Of a stretch of 64,000 nucleotides of DNA, positions 24,701-35,785 are shown piece by piece. The first letter of the stretch is position 1. Every line of letters begins with the position of its first letter. A program made the position numbers and the translations under genes. The stretch covers positions 33,788,054 through 33,852,053 of the forward strand of contig OV121094.1 in assembly GCA_921293015.1 (NCBI GenBank), written 5' to 3'. The notes below the pieces were generated by a model. It had not been told where the DNA came from. It was given only the letters and a program-made list of their open reading frames with translations, and did not search any database. This DNA is from Phorcus lineatus (Eukaryota; Mollusca; Gastropoda; Trochida; Trochidae).

Positions 24701-27700
24701 CACACAGTTTTCTTCTTGGTAACTCATCTGGGTATTGAAAATAATTAAACAGAAAACCCCAAAAATCCGGGTATATGCTTGCAAAATGTTTTGTATTATT
24801 TGCTATGCTTAGCCTAAAAGCTAAGGACTACCCTTATATTAAGAATTTTTTATGGACAATTACTTTTCTTTATAATGGTCCTAAATTAGGTTCTCCTTAA
24901 CATTTGTGTTGACTATACGTCTAGTAATAATCCTTCCAGCACGCACAGTGGACCAGCTTCTGCAACTACCGCTGACAGAGGTAGAGGAGCGCCATCTGGT
25001 GGACTATCTGCAGGAGAGCTCTGAGCCACACAGTGCGGAGCTACTGGTGATGCACTTCCTGCAGAGAGCCCGGTACATCGATGCCATCCGCCTCAACGAG
25101 AAGATCAAACACAGGGTTATGGTATGTTGTACGAGACTACTTTAGTAAAGTACTACATGTTAACATCGTGAAACAGTTGTTAATGATATCATCCACCAAG
25201 TTGATCTGGATTGAAATGTAAAACAAATTCAAATTGAGATTATTAAAAAACGGGTTTTTTGCCAAAAAAGTATAGTTTTGCATTGAAATATTTAAAACAT
25301 CTCGCCCCAATGCTTTTGGCCCATTTCTATGAATAAAACAGTTCACAAACAGTTCAAAAACACATGATTCATGTTGGCTTGTTTTCAATCCATAATTTAC
25401 CCAGAAAACACCTGTATTTCCTTTGATTGCCTTATATATTTTGTTTGCTTTATACACTTCAACATGCAAAGAGATTAAGCTTAGAAATATTTGCATTAAG
25501 TTGATATTTCCTTGTATACAAACACATTTCTACTTATGTTAATAAATTACTTTGATAAAGTTTTATTGTTTGTTCAGACTGAGACAAGCGCCAAGGCTAG
25601 AGAAAGAGCAGCTGCCAGGAACTCAATCGTTGACGGATTTTTCCGAACTCTCCCAGCACCGCAGAGGAAGTTGGTAGGAGAACATCCCAGCATGCCCCGC
25701 AAATCTGCAGGACGTAAATTTGATGGTGTGTACTAACTTGGCACTCTTTTGTATAGCATCCTCATGTACACATGTTTATCAGTAATCTGTGGAGATTCAA
25801 ATCACGTTGCTATATCATTACTATCACAAGTTTAATACTGTAAAATCATAATATTTCGCGGGGGTTTAATTTTCGCGCTTTTCGCGCAAAGCCATAATGC
25901 GCGAATAATAAAACATCGCGAAATATTATGGTTATGAACGTGAAGAAAACCAATAACAGACAAATAATTTGGTTGACACATTTTATTACTCACAGGAATG
26001 TTTGGTTTGTTCATTAATGACGAGTCACTAATTAGAGCTCTCACAAGCGTGTACGCCGATATGCACGTTGTTTGTTGTGCAAACACAATCATCACAATAA
26101 TCCGGCCTGGCGAAATCCACTCTTGATCGCCAATATGCTTGTCCTGATGTTTTGATTTCGGTACGCTTGAGCTTCGATTCGGTGCGTATTGCGTTACAGG
26201 ACCCTCGGTTCAAATATATTTTCGGTTCGGTATGATATTTCTTTGAACGAGATCTCGAGGAGTCACATCATTCAAACACTATTGTTTGGGTTTAAAGATC
26301 AAACTAAATCGTTCCGAATGTTTACTTCCGGGAAAACTTGGCGACAGGTATCGTTACCACTTCAAAACTTGAAGACGTTTAATGACAATAAATAAATAAA
26401 ATATTGATCTTTGACTTTTTGAATAAATATTATTGTTTTTATTGTTAATAACTACTAGTTTCAGTGTAATCTTTGCTGCACGGTGCATGTAGTTTTGCTC
26501 ACCAAATTTTTGCTATTGCTTAGTCGATAAGCGCGAAAATTAAACCCCGCGAATCAGTCATTTTTTATGTTTGCGCGAAAATAACACCCCGCGAAAATAA
26601 ATGATTTTACAGTATATTATTAAAGTAGTGAAAGATTATAACATGACTAATATTGTTCAATTATGATTTGCAGTGAAGCGACCAAAGCCTCTGTCGACAG
26701 TCGTTACTCAGTCTGACAGGTCAAAGGTCATCTCTCATTCAGGCCTCATTCTTGCAATGATGGAAAAGGTCAACGAGGTTAAACGGGAGGATCAAGATGT
26801 TCCTATGGAGTGTGTAACAATTTTTTCTTTTATTCTTTTTGTCATTCCAATCCAATTTCAAAGACAAATTAAGAAAGATGAAAAGTTCATTAAATCTATA
26901 CAGTATCTAGAGAATATGAAAAGATATTGAAGAAACTAGAACGTTAGGTATTTAAGCATAAACATGCAAAACAGTAAGTAGCAGTAATGGCCATTATAGA
27001 TGACGTTTTTATTTGATCCTTGATAATTAAATGAGATGTTTGTATGTCCACAGCGAGGAGAAAGACTTGGGACCATTTTTGTGCACACCTGTCACTCCCA
27101 GGAAAAAGATGAAGATGAGGTGATACTATCCGACTTTCAAATTAAGACTTTGTTTTTGAAAAGAGGTTTCTTCATGGTCATATGAATTTCACATGAATTA
27201 TATAACTCTGTAGTTTTTATTAGTCCTTTATGAAATGTAAGAGCAACTTCCTGGAACTACTAGTCATTTACCCAGTGAGTTATAAAAGATTGACCACTTG
27301 CTTGAGATGTATGGTAATGTTATGAGACCTTGGATAACGGGTGAAAATCAATCAACACAGTGTCTCATAATTCAAAATGGATTATCTTTTTATAGCGCTA
27401 AACTTAAATGCAACACGTTCATGCTCAACGCCCTTAATGTTTGCTTTGTGAATGCATGCACATTAATTCTTGATTTATTTTGTTTCTTTCTTTCATTCAT
27501 GGAAACATTAGTCAATAACAAGCTAAACGACTCATTTAGTTTGTGTTTTTCCTTGTCATTGGATGTACTTCATTTCTTAGCCTTAAGATAACCTTTCTAA
27601 CATTGTAATTGATCGCCTGAAGAAAATTCCTAGTACTCTTTGGTTTCAGAGATTCTGATGAAATATTCTTCACCATGTTACTCCCATGTTTTGAAACAAA

Positions 27701-29918
27701 TCTTTCCCTCTCTCTCAGTGAAACCCAGGATGTTGTATACCCATCACGGAAGTCTACCGAGGGTCCACTAGAGAGACTGAGCATGTCAGCGTTTCAGATG
27801 ACGAGAGATCCCGCTGTGCTCAACTCGCCCCTCTCCGTCACCAAGTCTCTACAGCGCTCACATGATCTCAGTAAAAGGTAAAAATTACCAGCTGGCCAAA
27901 ATAGATATAGAAAATTATTCTTTTGTTTTTCATAAGATTATATAACCAAATATTTGTCTTCTTCATTGCCTACATATCTCTTGTATTGTGATGTCTGATT
28001 GTGCCAATATGTTAATGTGAAGTCTTTCCAGTTCTTTCTCTTGTGTAATTATTTATCGTTTCAAATGTAGCAATCCATTGAAAACATCACCATTAACTCA
28101 TCATAGCTTTAGTATAATTCATCAATGATTTGTTGATTGAATTTATATATGTATATATATGATCTGCTGGAAAATTTATACACAAACGACTTTTATGGTC
28201 CCAACATCCCATACTTTAACTCTATACTCTATTTACTTTTATGTAACTTCTAGCAAGAAGAAAGGCCGATACTCGACAGCAGACACAATGTCGCTGCTGA
28301 CCACCCCAAAAGTGCGGAGGAAGTCCCCATCACGCCCCTCCCTGAAAATTCCAACTGTGCTGCGCACCCCCCAGTCTATACTCAAAGTGAGGCGACTCAT
28401 CACCAAGTCTCCCAGTCCAGCATCTCCTACCCTGGGTAAGCCTTCGCTTAGTGTAACATTGTCACATAATTTATCACACAACCTGTTATTGTACAAGTTG
28501 GTGTACTTTTCAGGTCTCTTACTAGATTTAAATCCTCATCCTCGTATCGAGCAGCAATTGCCAGTACTGACACTACCTCCAGCTTATCCACTTGACTGAC
28601 AGGCTTCTTTCTCAGTGGTTGTTGGAACTGTGTTACATGCAGTTAGGTTCAGGTTCAGATTCAGTTTTACTCTATAAGACAATGCATGACGAACACATGT
28701 TCCGCTAATATCATTTGATGCTTTGCGTGTTGCATCAGAATACAGAGCCTCAAATTAAGAGAGAGAAAAGTGATGTATTCTTAAGATTTGTATTGAACCC
28801 CAATTCCCCTCAATCCACGTCCATGACTTCTGGTTGGTCAGGAATAGACTCTTTCTATTCTATATTCTTTTGAATCAGATATTTACAATCACATTTAGTC
28901 GAGTTTTGTATAATCTTATAACCAGACAAATAAAATTAAAACTTTTATTACAAATGTTTTTATGTACATGCCTAACCATTTATTTATTTCCGTATCCTTC
29001 ATCAAGATCATTCAGACAAAACTCCAACCACTCATCGACCGAAGCGTCTGGGCTTTGCAGAGAAGTTATCAAACAAACTGCAGGCTGAGAAGACACCAAC
29101 ATCAAAGACACCATCATCAATAAAGAAAACTTCAGCATTGAAGACAACTTCATCATCAAAGCAGATTTCCTTCTCAGAAACTGCATCCACATCTGCATCT
29201 GGCAGACTTTCAGCGTCGGGGTCCGTACCCACGACACCGAAACATCTTCGTTTTGTGGAGCCAGTTATCATTGAAGATCTTTCTCCAACAAAGAAGAGTC
29301 CACCCTCCCCTGGGTCCCCATCCATCAGAAATAGGAGTCCCACACCAGAGAGGTGTGCCATGTTTATACTATTTGTAGGCAAAGTCCTGTAAAAGCTGTA
29401 TCAGCCCAATCTTCTGCTATTTTCATTATCTCATGAAGGAAAGTCAATGGCTTAGTCAATAATTATTTGAGAAAGCTGATTTAACAACCTAAGCACTCTG
29501 GTATATCAGGCATCTTCACGATTTGTCATTGAAATGTATTTGGCCACCAACATTTTAATTCCTATAACCCCAAATTTTGCCTAATAGTAATATGTGTGTC
29601 GCCACCTTTTGACAGTTTGTCACCCAAGATGGCTGCCCGGATGGACAGTTTGATGAGGCAGCCAATCAGAGCGGAGAGACAGCGCGGAGCTGACGACCTG
29701 CCCGACCCTGAGGCAGCAGATGAGGAGGAGGAGGAAATCACCTTTAACTTTAACCCGAATGAGTCAGGTAGTTATTAGAGTCATTAGGGTCTGTGTTGAG
29801 ATCCTTGCAAATTAGAAAGCTTTTGCATATTCTTTAAATGTATTCGCTTTGAACTACATTTATAAGTCATATCTTTACTTGATATCACTGCATAGTTCCT
29901 CTTAGAGGGAAAGGCATC

Positions 29919-29963
<45 letters not shown>

Positions 29964-32900
29964 TTGTGACCTATTTTTTGAAAACAAAAGAATAATATTC
30001 TAAAATTTTATATACTTACTAATTAAATATAGGATGGTACAATGAAAGTAAAATCTGTCTTGAAACAATAGCGGTCATGTCATATTTTCACTGCAGTCAG
30101 AAAAGTAGGTAGGGAACCTGTTACCTCTTTTTGTAACACAATTATCTCCCTTGGCGCATTAATTAGGACAGATGATTAACGACTTGTTTTATTATGAAAA
30201 AATTAAGGAGGTGAGCTGTCTGTCACAGGCATTGCAGCTTCTCTGACCGTATGAATTTTGCATTAAAACTGATTGTTCTAAAACCATAGTTTATATTTCT
30301 CAAGTATATCCCAAAATATATTTTTGATTTGTAAACATTCTCAACAGATATATTTTTCAAAAACAATTGCCAAATTTCTTATGATTTATTTGATCATATC
30401 TATTTCCTGATCGCATTAACTATTCAACAGTGAAGGGGGTTGTAAGGCTGTACCAACCATCATTTAACAGCAAATTTTTGCTGACATGGCTAGCCTTTAG
30501 ATGTCAGTCTACAGCATTTATAAAATGTTTTATTAAGATAAAGAGTATGTAATGAATAGGCTATTTAATTTTTTTGGTAAAATATCATTTAATCTCATCT
30601 TTTGTAGTGAGAAAGTGACATTTTTACCTGGGCAGCCTCACTCGTAAAAAGTGTCACTTTCTCACCTACTCAACGTGATAGATATGATATTGGACAAAAA
30701 CAATGAAATAGTCTCTTTATATTACTGTTTCAGCCCTCAAATATGTTTCATGAACATATTGTCCTGAATAAATATGGTTTTAGACATTTCTACTTATTAA
30801 CAAGTCAACATCCTCATGGGTATATTATGTCTGTCTTTCTTTCAGATGAGATGGAAGTAGTTCATGACGCTCCAACTCCACCAAACCTCTCCCCAAGCAT
30901 TAAAACATGGGATTCAGACCAGCAGCCTATCTCCCAGCCGGCCGACACCAAGTCTGTTGAGCAAGAAGAGATGGAAGAAGACGTTGTGGACCTTACAGAG
31001 GATGAAGTGACTGGGGGAGTCAGAGAGAGGGCCGACAGCACTCAGGGACTGGTGTCTGGTGCAGCTGAACACTCTCAAGCTCCCGGACAGGGTGAAGCAG
31101 ATGTTACATCCACACAGCCTGAAGATGTATTCTGCCCTGACTCATCTGGGGAGATTGAAATAAGGGCTTCCCTAGTAAGGGCAAGGTCCTCACCATCAAG
31201 GTCGGTGAGAGAATCCCCCAGTAGGGAGATGAGATCCAGCAGAGACTCATCGTCAAGGTCTTCGAGACACTCGCCAAGTAGGTCAGTTAGGGAGTCTCCA
31301 TCTAGAGAAACAAGGTCATCACCTGCAAGAGAGACAAGGTCATCACCTGCTAGAGAGACAAGGTCATCACCCGCTCGAGAGACAAGGTCATCACCCGCTA
31401 GAGAGACTAGGTCATCACCTGCTCGAGAGACAAGGTCATCACCTGCTCGAGAGACTAGGTCATCACCTGCTAGAGAGACTAGGTCATCACCTGCTAGAGA
31501 GACTAGGATATCGCCTGCAAGATCATTAAGGGAATCTCCAGCAAGATCGTTAAGGGAGTCGCCAGCAGGGTCACCAAGAGGGTCACCAAGAGGGTCACCT
31601 GAACCTTCTTCCTCCGTAGCTGTTGATGAGGAGAAACTATCCACATCTAGGAAACATTCTCCATCAAAACATCGGGAGCAGTCCTGGCTGAAAATGGAGT
31701 CTCCAGTAAAAGTATTTGATGAATTGTTCGGCGAATCCCCTGGAAAATCAACCCGGAGTGTCACCAAGAGGATTGTTGATGATGTGACAACTTCACCTTC
31801 TAGATCCAGAAGAAATGAGGCAGAAGAGACGTCCCCAGGGAGACCAAAATCTGCATCTCCTAATGGATCTGTGGGTAAGCAAAAGGCAAAAGCATCACCA
31901 TCTAGAAGGAAACCAAAGAAGGATGCTTCGCCTGAACCGGCAGTTGCTGAACCACAAGAGGTTTCACCTGAGCGTCCCAAGTCAGCCTCACCAAGACAAA
32001 ATACTAAGGCATCACCTGCAAGAAGAAACTCGAGAAAGGTTAAAGATATTTCTCCTGAAACTGCCATGTCAACATCACCAAATAGAGAGACAGTTAAGCC
32101 ATCACCTTCAAGAAGGAAATCCAAGAAGGCTGATGATGTTTCTGTTGAAAGAGAAATGTCAACTTCACCAAGTCGGGAACAGGTTAAGCCATCGACCTCA
32201 CGGAGAAAGTCCCGCAAAGCTGAAGAGACTTCTCCAGACAGAGCCATGTCAACATCTCCATCAAGAACAGAGCCTGCAGCCAAGGCCTCCCCGGGAAGAA
32301 GATCAAAGAAACAAGACACCCTTTCGCCAGCCAGAGCTGAATCAGCCTCCCCAACCAGAGCTGGAAAATCTGCTGTAAAGAAATCTCCTGGCAGGAGACC
32401 CAAGAAACAGGAAGTTGAAACATCGCCCCAAAGAACAAGCTCTGCATCACCTGCTAGACAAACCACACCACAACAGTCTCCTGTCAGACAGCAGTCCAAG
32501 TCTCCTGGACGCCGTTCATCCCGAGCTGCTGCTCAGAAGTCTCCAGCAAGAGGAAGAAAGAAGGTGACCAAGGAAGAATCTTCACCTGAACAAGTGACCT
32601 CCACATCTCCTGGGCGTAAGTCATCTCAGTCTCCTGCCAAGACAGAGTCACAAGACCTCAACGAAAAGTCCCCCGATGCCAAACCTTCACCTGGGCGACG
32701 ATCAACTCGGAAGACAACAGATCCTTCAAAATCTCCTGGAAGAGGAGGCTCACGGTCAAAGAAAACTTCTGAGATGTCGCCTGAGAGGGAAGAGGCAGCT
32801 TCTCCAGTGAAGACCACAAGGTCAAAAGCATCTCCAGCTAGAAGTGCCAAGTCTCCGGGACGGGGTGCCAAGAAGACCCAGATGACCAAGTTGAAGAGTG

Positions 32901-35785
32901 CGGAAGAGAAGGATGTCACACAGCCTCTCTTCATCAACACTGACGGTGAGTCTTGAGCAGATACCAGATCATGTTAAAAAATGTCACCGTGTTAATGGGG
33001 ATGGGAATGTAGCTAGCAAACAGTCCTTCTCATCAATAAAATTGAAATTACATGTAAATTTTACCAAAAATCTGCTATTGTTATAGAGAATGGCTCTACT
33101 ATTCCCCTGACTAGCTGAACATCAATATTTTAAAGTTTAAACATTGCATGATAATTTTGCGGCCAATAAAAGTATACATTGATGAGGTTCTCAAGGAAAT
33201 TTATATTCTTAAACTACATTCTTCTTGGATAAGAAAATAATAAATCATTCATTCAGATCAGAACAATAGTTTGATTCATTGAGACTCTTTGTTAAAGTAA
33301 ATGTCACACCCATATTGTCAGGTTTCTCATCTCTTAACTTCAAACCAATCTTTACAGATGTCGAGTCTGAAGTTGGTCCTGTGTCCCCAATCCGCCGCTC
33401 CCCACGCCTGATGATTAAGACTCTGGACAAGCAACAGACTGACAGCGAGGACGAGGGGGAGATAGTCCAGATAGAATCTGTGTCTAGTTCCAGCAGGCGC
33501 AGGAGGAGACCGGTCAGTTTTCAATTGATTAAGACTTTCATTCTGATGTTGAGACATAAATAGAAATATTTGCTGTCACACTATCTGCATTGTACAAAGT
33601 CTTGTACTTTTTCTGCATGTATATAACACCCTCAGATTCCATAATGTTGTTACAAGAGTGGTAATTGTCAAACTTCATTCCCTGGTTATTCATTGTTAAG
33701 TGCTGTTGTTGCAGATTCCGAGTACAGAGTTTAAGACCCCACCGCGACCCAGCAGAGTTAGCGTTCCCCTCACACCCCCGGAGTCTGGCAAGGACTCACC
33801 AGGAGCTTCAGCTACAGAAGAGGTACTTTCAAGTTGTGGCCAGGATTTCATTATCATGTCAAACATCTATATTAACTTTAAAACCATTTGGGACTTTGAT
33901 TTACATGTACAAGAGCAAATATCAATAAACAAACACTTAGACAAGAGATAAGATAGTTAAACTGTTCAGCTCTGTTCATGTGCATTGCTACTGAGCACCA
34001 CAAACACATCAGGTGGTTAGATACAATAGTATTAAAAGCTTTGTCATTACAATGTAATCTGCCTTTAGGAAACTAACATTTTTTAATGTGGTATTAACTT
34101 CAACTCAATGAACTTATGGATTTGTTAAGAAAACCATTGAAAGCAGCTAAGTTATATAGAAGTGTTTAGAGACCAGAAATAGAAACCAAAAGACACATTT
34201 AAATCATTTTTCACTTTGTGTAGTTGAAGTCGAAGAAGAAGTCTCCAGGCCGGAAACCTGCAGCAGGACGACACTCGACTCGTACACGAGGCAAGGATAC
34301 AAGTCTTATAGAACATTCAGGTGAGGCATTAACAGAGATCTGGGCCTATATCTTTAAAGCTCTTTTAGTGCTAAGATAGTCGTAAGCCAATGTTAATGTA
34401 TGGTACTTACGACTATCTTAGTGCTAAGAGAGCTTCGAAAATCTAGGCCCTGGTGTGCATATAGGCCTGTATGATCTTATTTGAATAGTTCCATTTTTAT
34501 GAATTATGAATTTTAATATTCATTTTGTTACAATGCTTTGTTTGTTGTAGCTTCAAGTTCAGGTGATGCATCTTTAACAAGCTTCCACTTCTCTGAACCA
34601 ATGGCCATAGAGCCAGAGATACAAGGTGAGTTGAACAGCTGTCATCTGAAGAAGAATTGTTTGGTAGTTTTTCAACTCTTGTCAGTCTCATAGTGGTATT
34701 GTAGACCTTCAGTCATAGAAACGGAAATCTCGATAAAGGTTTGCAATGGGCTTAGTTGTTCGTAGTTTGAAAATGAACTTGCAGAACATGTAGTAGTGAT
34801 GGTTATAGTCGACATATTTCACCGCTTTTATCACACAGCATGATGTACATTTCACTATTTTGCAATCTATTATCAACCATTTATAACTGATATTTCAGCA
34901 CAAAACCAAACCAGAATGTTCTTGCTATCGTTCACTTTAGACAAATGAAAAAAGAGAGTCAGGGAAACAGTCTGAACAGCAGGATTCCATCTTGCATCTG
35001 AATCATTGAATTGTATACATTATTCCAGCACGACTAGCAGACCCAGGAACCCCCATCAAGTCCTTCATTTTCTCTCCCCCTATTACGAGGAAGAGAACAG
35101 CCCCAGCCCCTGTGAGTGATGACCCTCCAACACCAGTTACCTCCCTTCTCCCATCCACCTCTACACAGGAGAGTGAGCCTACGCCTCCACCGGCACAGAA
35201 ACCTAAAGCTCGCAAAGCTGTCAAGAAGGAAACGTAAGTCTTTATATGATGCCTGAATGTGACAAAATAAAATTTGCATATCTCACGATTATGTTGCATT
35301 TATCCTCAACTTGTAGCTAAATATTACCAATGTGCCACTAAACAACTCACTAAGGCAAAAGGTTTTTTTTGTGTGAGAATATGCCTGTGGTCATTATTTT
35401 CAAAGCTCTTATAAAACATTAAAAATATCTTCTGTTCTTCAGTAAGCATTCTTTTGCCTGACCTATAACACACAAAAAAACATCATGTAAAGAGTTATTT
35501 AAGGTACAAACACCAAGGAAAAAAGAAAAGTATTATATATCCTAAAATATCATTTATTAACTAAGCGATTCATTTAATTTCAGGACTAAAAAGAAGAAAA
35601 CTGTAGAGCCGCCTATAGCATCACCAAGTGATAGCCCAATAAACTTTGTGAGCCCAGCCCCTGAGAGACGACGCACTCGAGCCATGGACCGCGGAGCAGC
35701 TGGGACAAGTAGTGGAGATACAGCCGCAGCTGTAGTGCCTCCAAAGAAGGGCAAGACCCGCAAGAAGGTCGCCAGATTATATTAA
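12693..35785 (+). CDS. AHCTF1: Nucleoporin ELYS (AT-hook-containing transcription factor 1), complete, 39 coding exons
   Basis: ELYS binds chromatin at the end of mitosis and recruits the Nup107-160 (Y) complex to start nuclear pore assembly. It also sits at kinetochores and interphase pores. Joining GT/AG exons gives one open frame of about 2,389 residues (human is about 2,270). Orthology rests on conserved blocks: QEPENDPKNFCYIWVA, DMNRWYHAQMP, LLIDGLV with PPPSLHA, FWLLDHKDFE, ALRYIN and ARNSIVDG. The ATG at 12693 is preceded by an in-frame TGA within the same exon, which supports this start. Every exon phase I worked out is compatible with the next. One donor (exon 19, 22127) is non-optimal. 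The stop is TAA at 35783-35785. The exons are listed in the three domain entries below. A downstream convergent zinc-finger gene begins its 3' end beyond 37.7 kb. Confidence 0.96.
14385..14502. mobile_element. Foldback MITE in ELYS intron 3
   Basis: The outer arms GGGCCTCCTTTCACAAAGC (14385-14403) and its perfect reverse complement (14484-14502) enclose a TTAAGGTAAC-rich interior, itself partly palindromic. It is non-coding. Similar foldbacks are common in mollusc genomes (my recollection). Confidence 0.9.
19133..25725 (+). other. AHCTF1: ELYS exons 13-26: alpha-helical ELYS domain (residues ~510-1060)
   Basis: Exons as read: 19133-19194, 19536-19655, 20086-20176, 20383-20472, 20808-20948, 21575-21679, 22031-22127, 22719-22839, 23184-23297, 23403-23504, 23885-24075, 24552-24646, 24940-25121, 25578-25725. 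This is the helical solenoid with the Pfam ELYS-like domain. Recognisable pieces are LKFLLDWAWDKV, LVLWFIDTGLLPE, DLLLIDGLVS with WEQDGG, HSIVFYLLLDL, QIQAFWLLDHKDFE, QGESKMALRYI, and RERAAARNSIVDGFF. The human counterparts are in the same order. Exon 19 must stop at 22127 (donor GTTCGT) for the frame and the family alignment to continue. Reading on to 22150 breaks phase. Confidence 0.92.
21023..21482. mobile_element. MITE in ELYS intron 17
   Basis: The ends form an inverted repeat: CACTCCCTCCTGGATTC at the left and GAATCCAGGAGGGACTG at the right. The interior repeats TTCTGCGG/CCGCGGA motifs and has no reading frame. A diverged inverted relative lies at 11460-11860, upstream of the ELYS start. 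Confidence 0.85.
25836..26614. mobile_element. 779-bp TIR element with CG-rich ends in ELYS intron 26
   Basis: The left end TACTGTAAAATCAT and the right end ATGATTTTACAGTA are exact inverse matches. Each is followed inward by TTCGCGGGG and further TTTCGCG motifs. The dinucleotide TA abuts the right end and may be part of a short target duplication. No transposase is encoded, so it is a non-autonomous element. CpG content is far above the local background. Confidence 0.9.
29917..29963. repeat. (ATC)n microsatellite in ELYS intron 32
   Basis: About 15 uninterrupted CAT/ATC triplets between exons 32 and 33. It reads as a D run on the minus strand. Non-coding. Confidence 0.95.
30607..30665. repeat. 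Hairpin in ELYS intron 32
   Basis: GTGAGAAAGTGACA followed by TTTTTAC is mirrored by GTAAAAAGTGTCACTTTCTCAC after a 16-base loop. The arms are about 21 bp with a single bulge. Confidence 0.88.
30846..32945 (+). other. AHCTF1: ELYS exon 33: single 2.1-kb exon of SPxR repeats
   Basis: One exon encodes about 700 residues, roughly 30 percent of the protein. It opens with an acidic segment (EEMEEDVVDLTEDEV), passes through an RS/SP-rich zone, then repeats a loose module of 20-30 residues of the form (S/T)SPxR...AKxSPxRRxKK to its end. The antisense strand is open for 474 codons across 31075-32499, but that is a by-product of the repetitive codon pattern. The exon starts after TTTCTTTCAG and ends at G|GTGAGT. 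Without splicing the frame would stop 11 bases later. Confidence 0.93.
31313..31504 (+). repeat. AHCTF1: Eight tandem 24-bp units encoding RSSPARET in ELYS
   Basis: Units start at 31313, 31337, 31361, 31385, 31409, 31433, 31457 and 31481, each 24 bases, and all translate to RSSPARET. Differences between units are only synonymous (CCT/CCC, AGA/CGA, ACA/ACT), so the peptide is conserved while the DNA has drifted slightly. The array is flanked by related SPSRET and ISPARSLRE modules. Confidence 0.95.
34342..34450. mobile_element. Foldback MITE in ELYS intron 36
   Basis: The outer GGGCCTA/TAGGCCC ends enclose matching inner arms (TAGTGCTAAGATAGTCGTAA and its inverse). It resembles the 14385-14502 element in its GGGCC ends but has a different interior. 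Confidence 0.85.

Larger units (their letters stand above)
26674..35785 (+). other. AHCTF1: ELYS exons 27-39: disordered basic Ser/Pro-rich tail (residues ~1062-2389)
   Basis: Exons as read: 26674-26809, 27054-27119, 27719-27877, 28254-28435, 29007 (or 29016)-29352, 29616-29767, 30846-32945, 33358-33512, 33715-33822, 34224-34320, 34551-34625, 35029-35233, 35584-35785. The first piece contains RPKPLS, as in human ELYS. The rest is low-complexity with many SP sites and short basic clusters (SPGRRPKK, SPGRPKS, ARGRKKV, and KKGKTRKKVARLY at the very end). GRP and GRK cores resemble AT-hook half-motifs, in line with the chromatin-binding C terminus of the family. An acidic stretch ends exon 32. 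Numerous SP sites are candidate mitotic kinase targets (inference). Confidence 0.88.

Noticed and set aside
25137-25496. 119-codon minus-strand frame in ELYS intron 25
   Set aside because: AT-rich intron sequence with a composition-driven amino-acid bias and no motif.
25832-26395. Several short frames in ELYS intron 26
   Set aside because: All lie within a non-autonomous TIR element, and none resembles a transposase.
29784-29987. Minus-strand frame with a run of about 15 Asp
   Set aside because: It is the translation of an (ATC)n microsatellite inside an ELYS intron.
31815-32378. 187-codon plus-strand frame within ELYS exon 33
   Set aside because: An out-of-frame shadow of the low-complexity ELYS tail, with no homology.
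31075-32499. 474-codon open frame on the minus strand opposite ELYS exon 33
   Set aside because: It mirrors the repetitive SPxR codon pattern (reads as LAGD/LSGD repeats), has no splice or family support, and the sense strand is a recognised ELYS exon.
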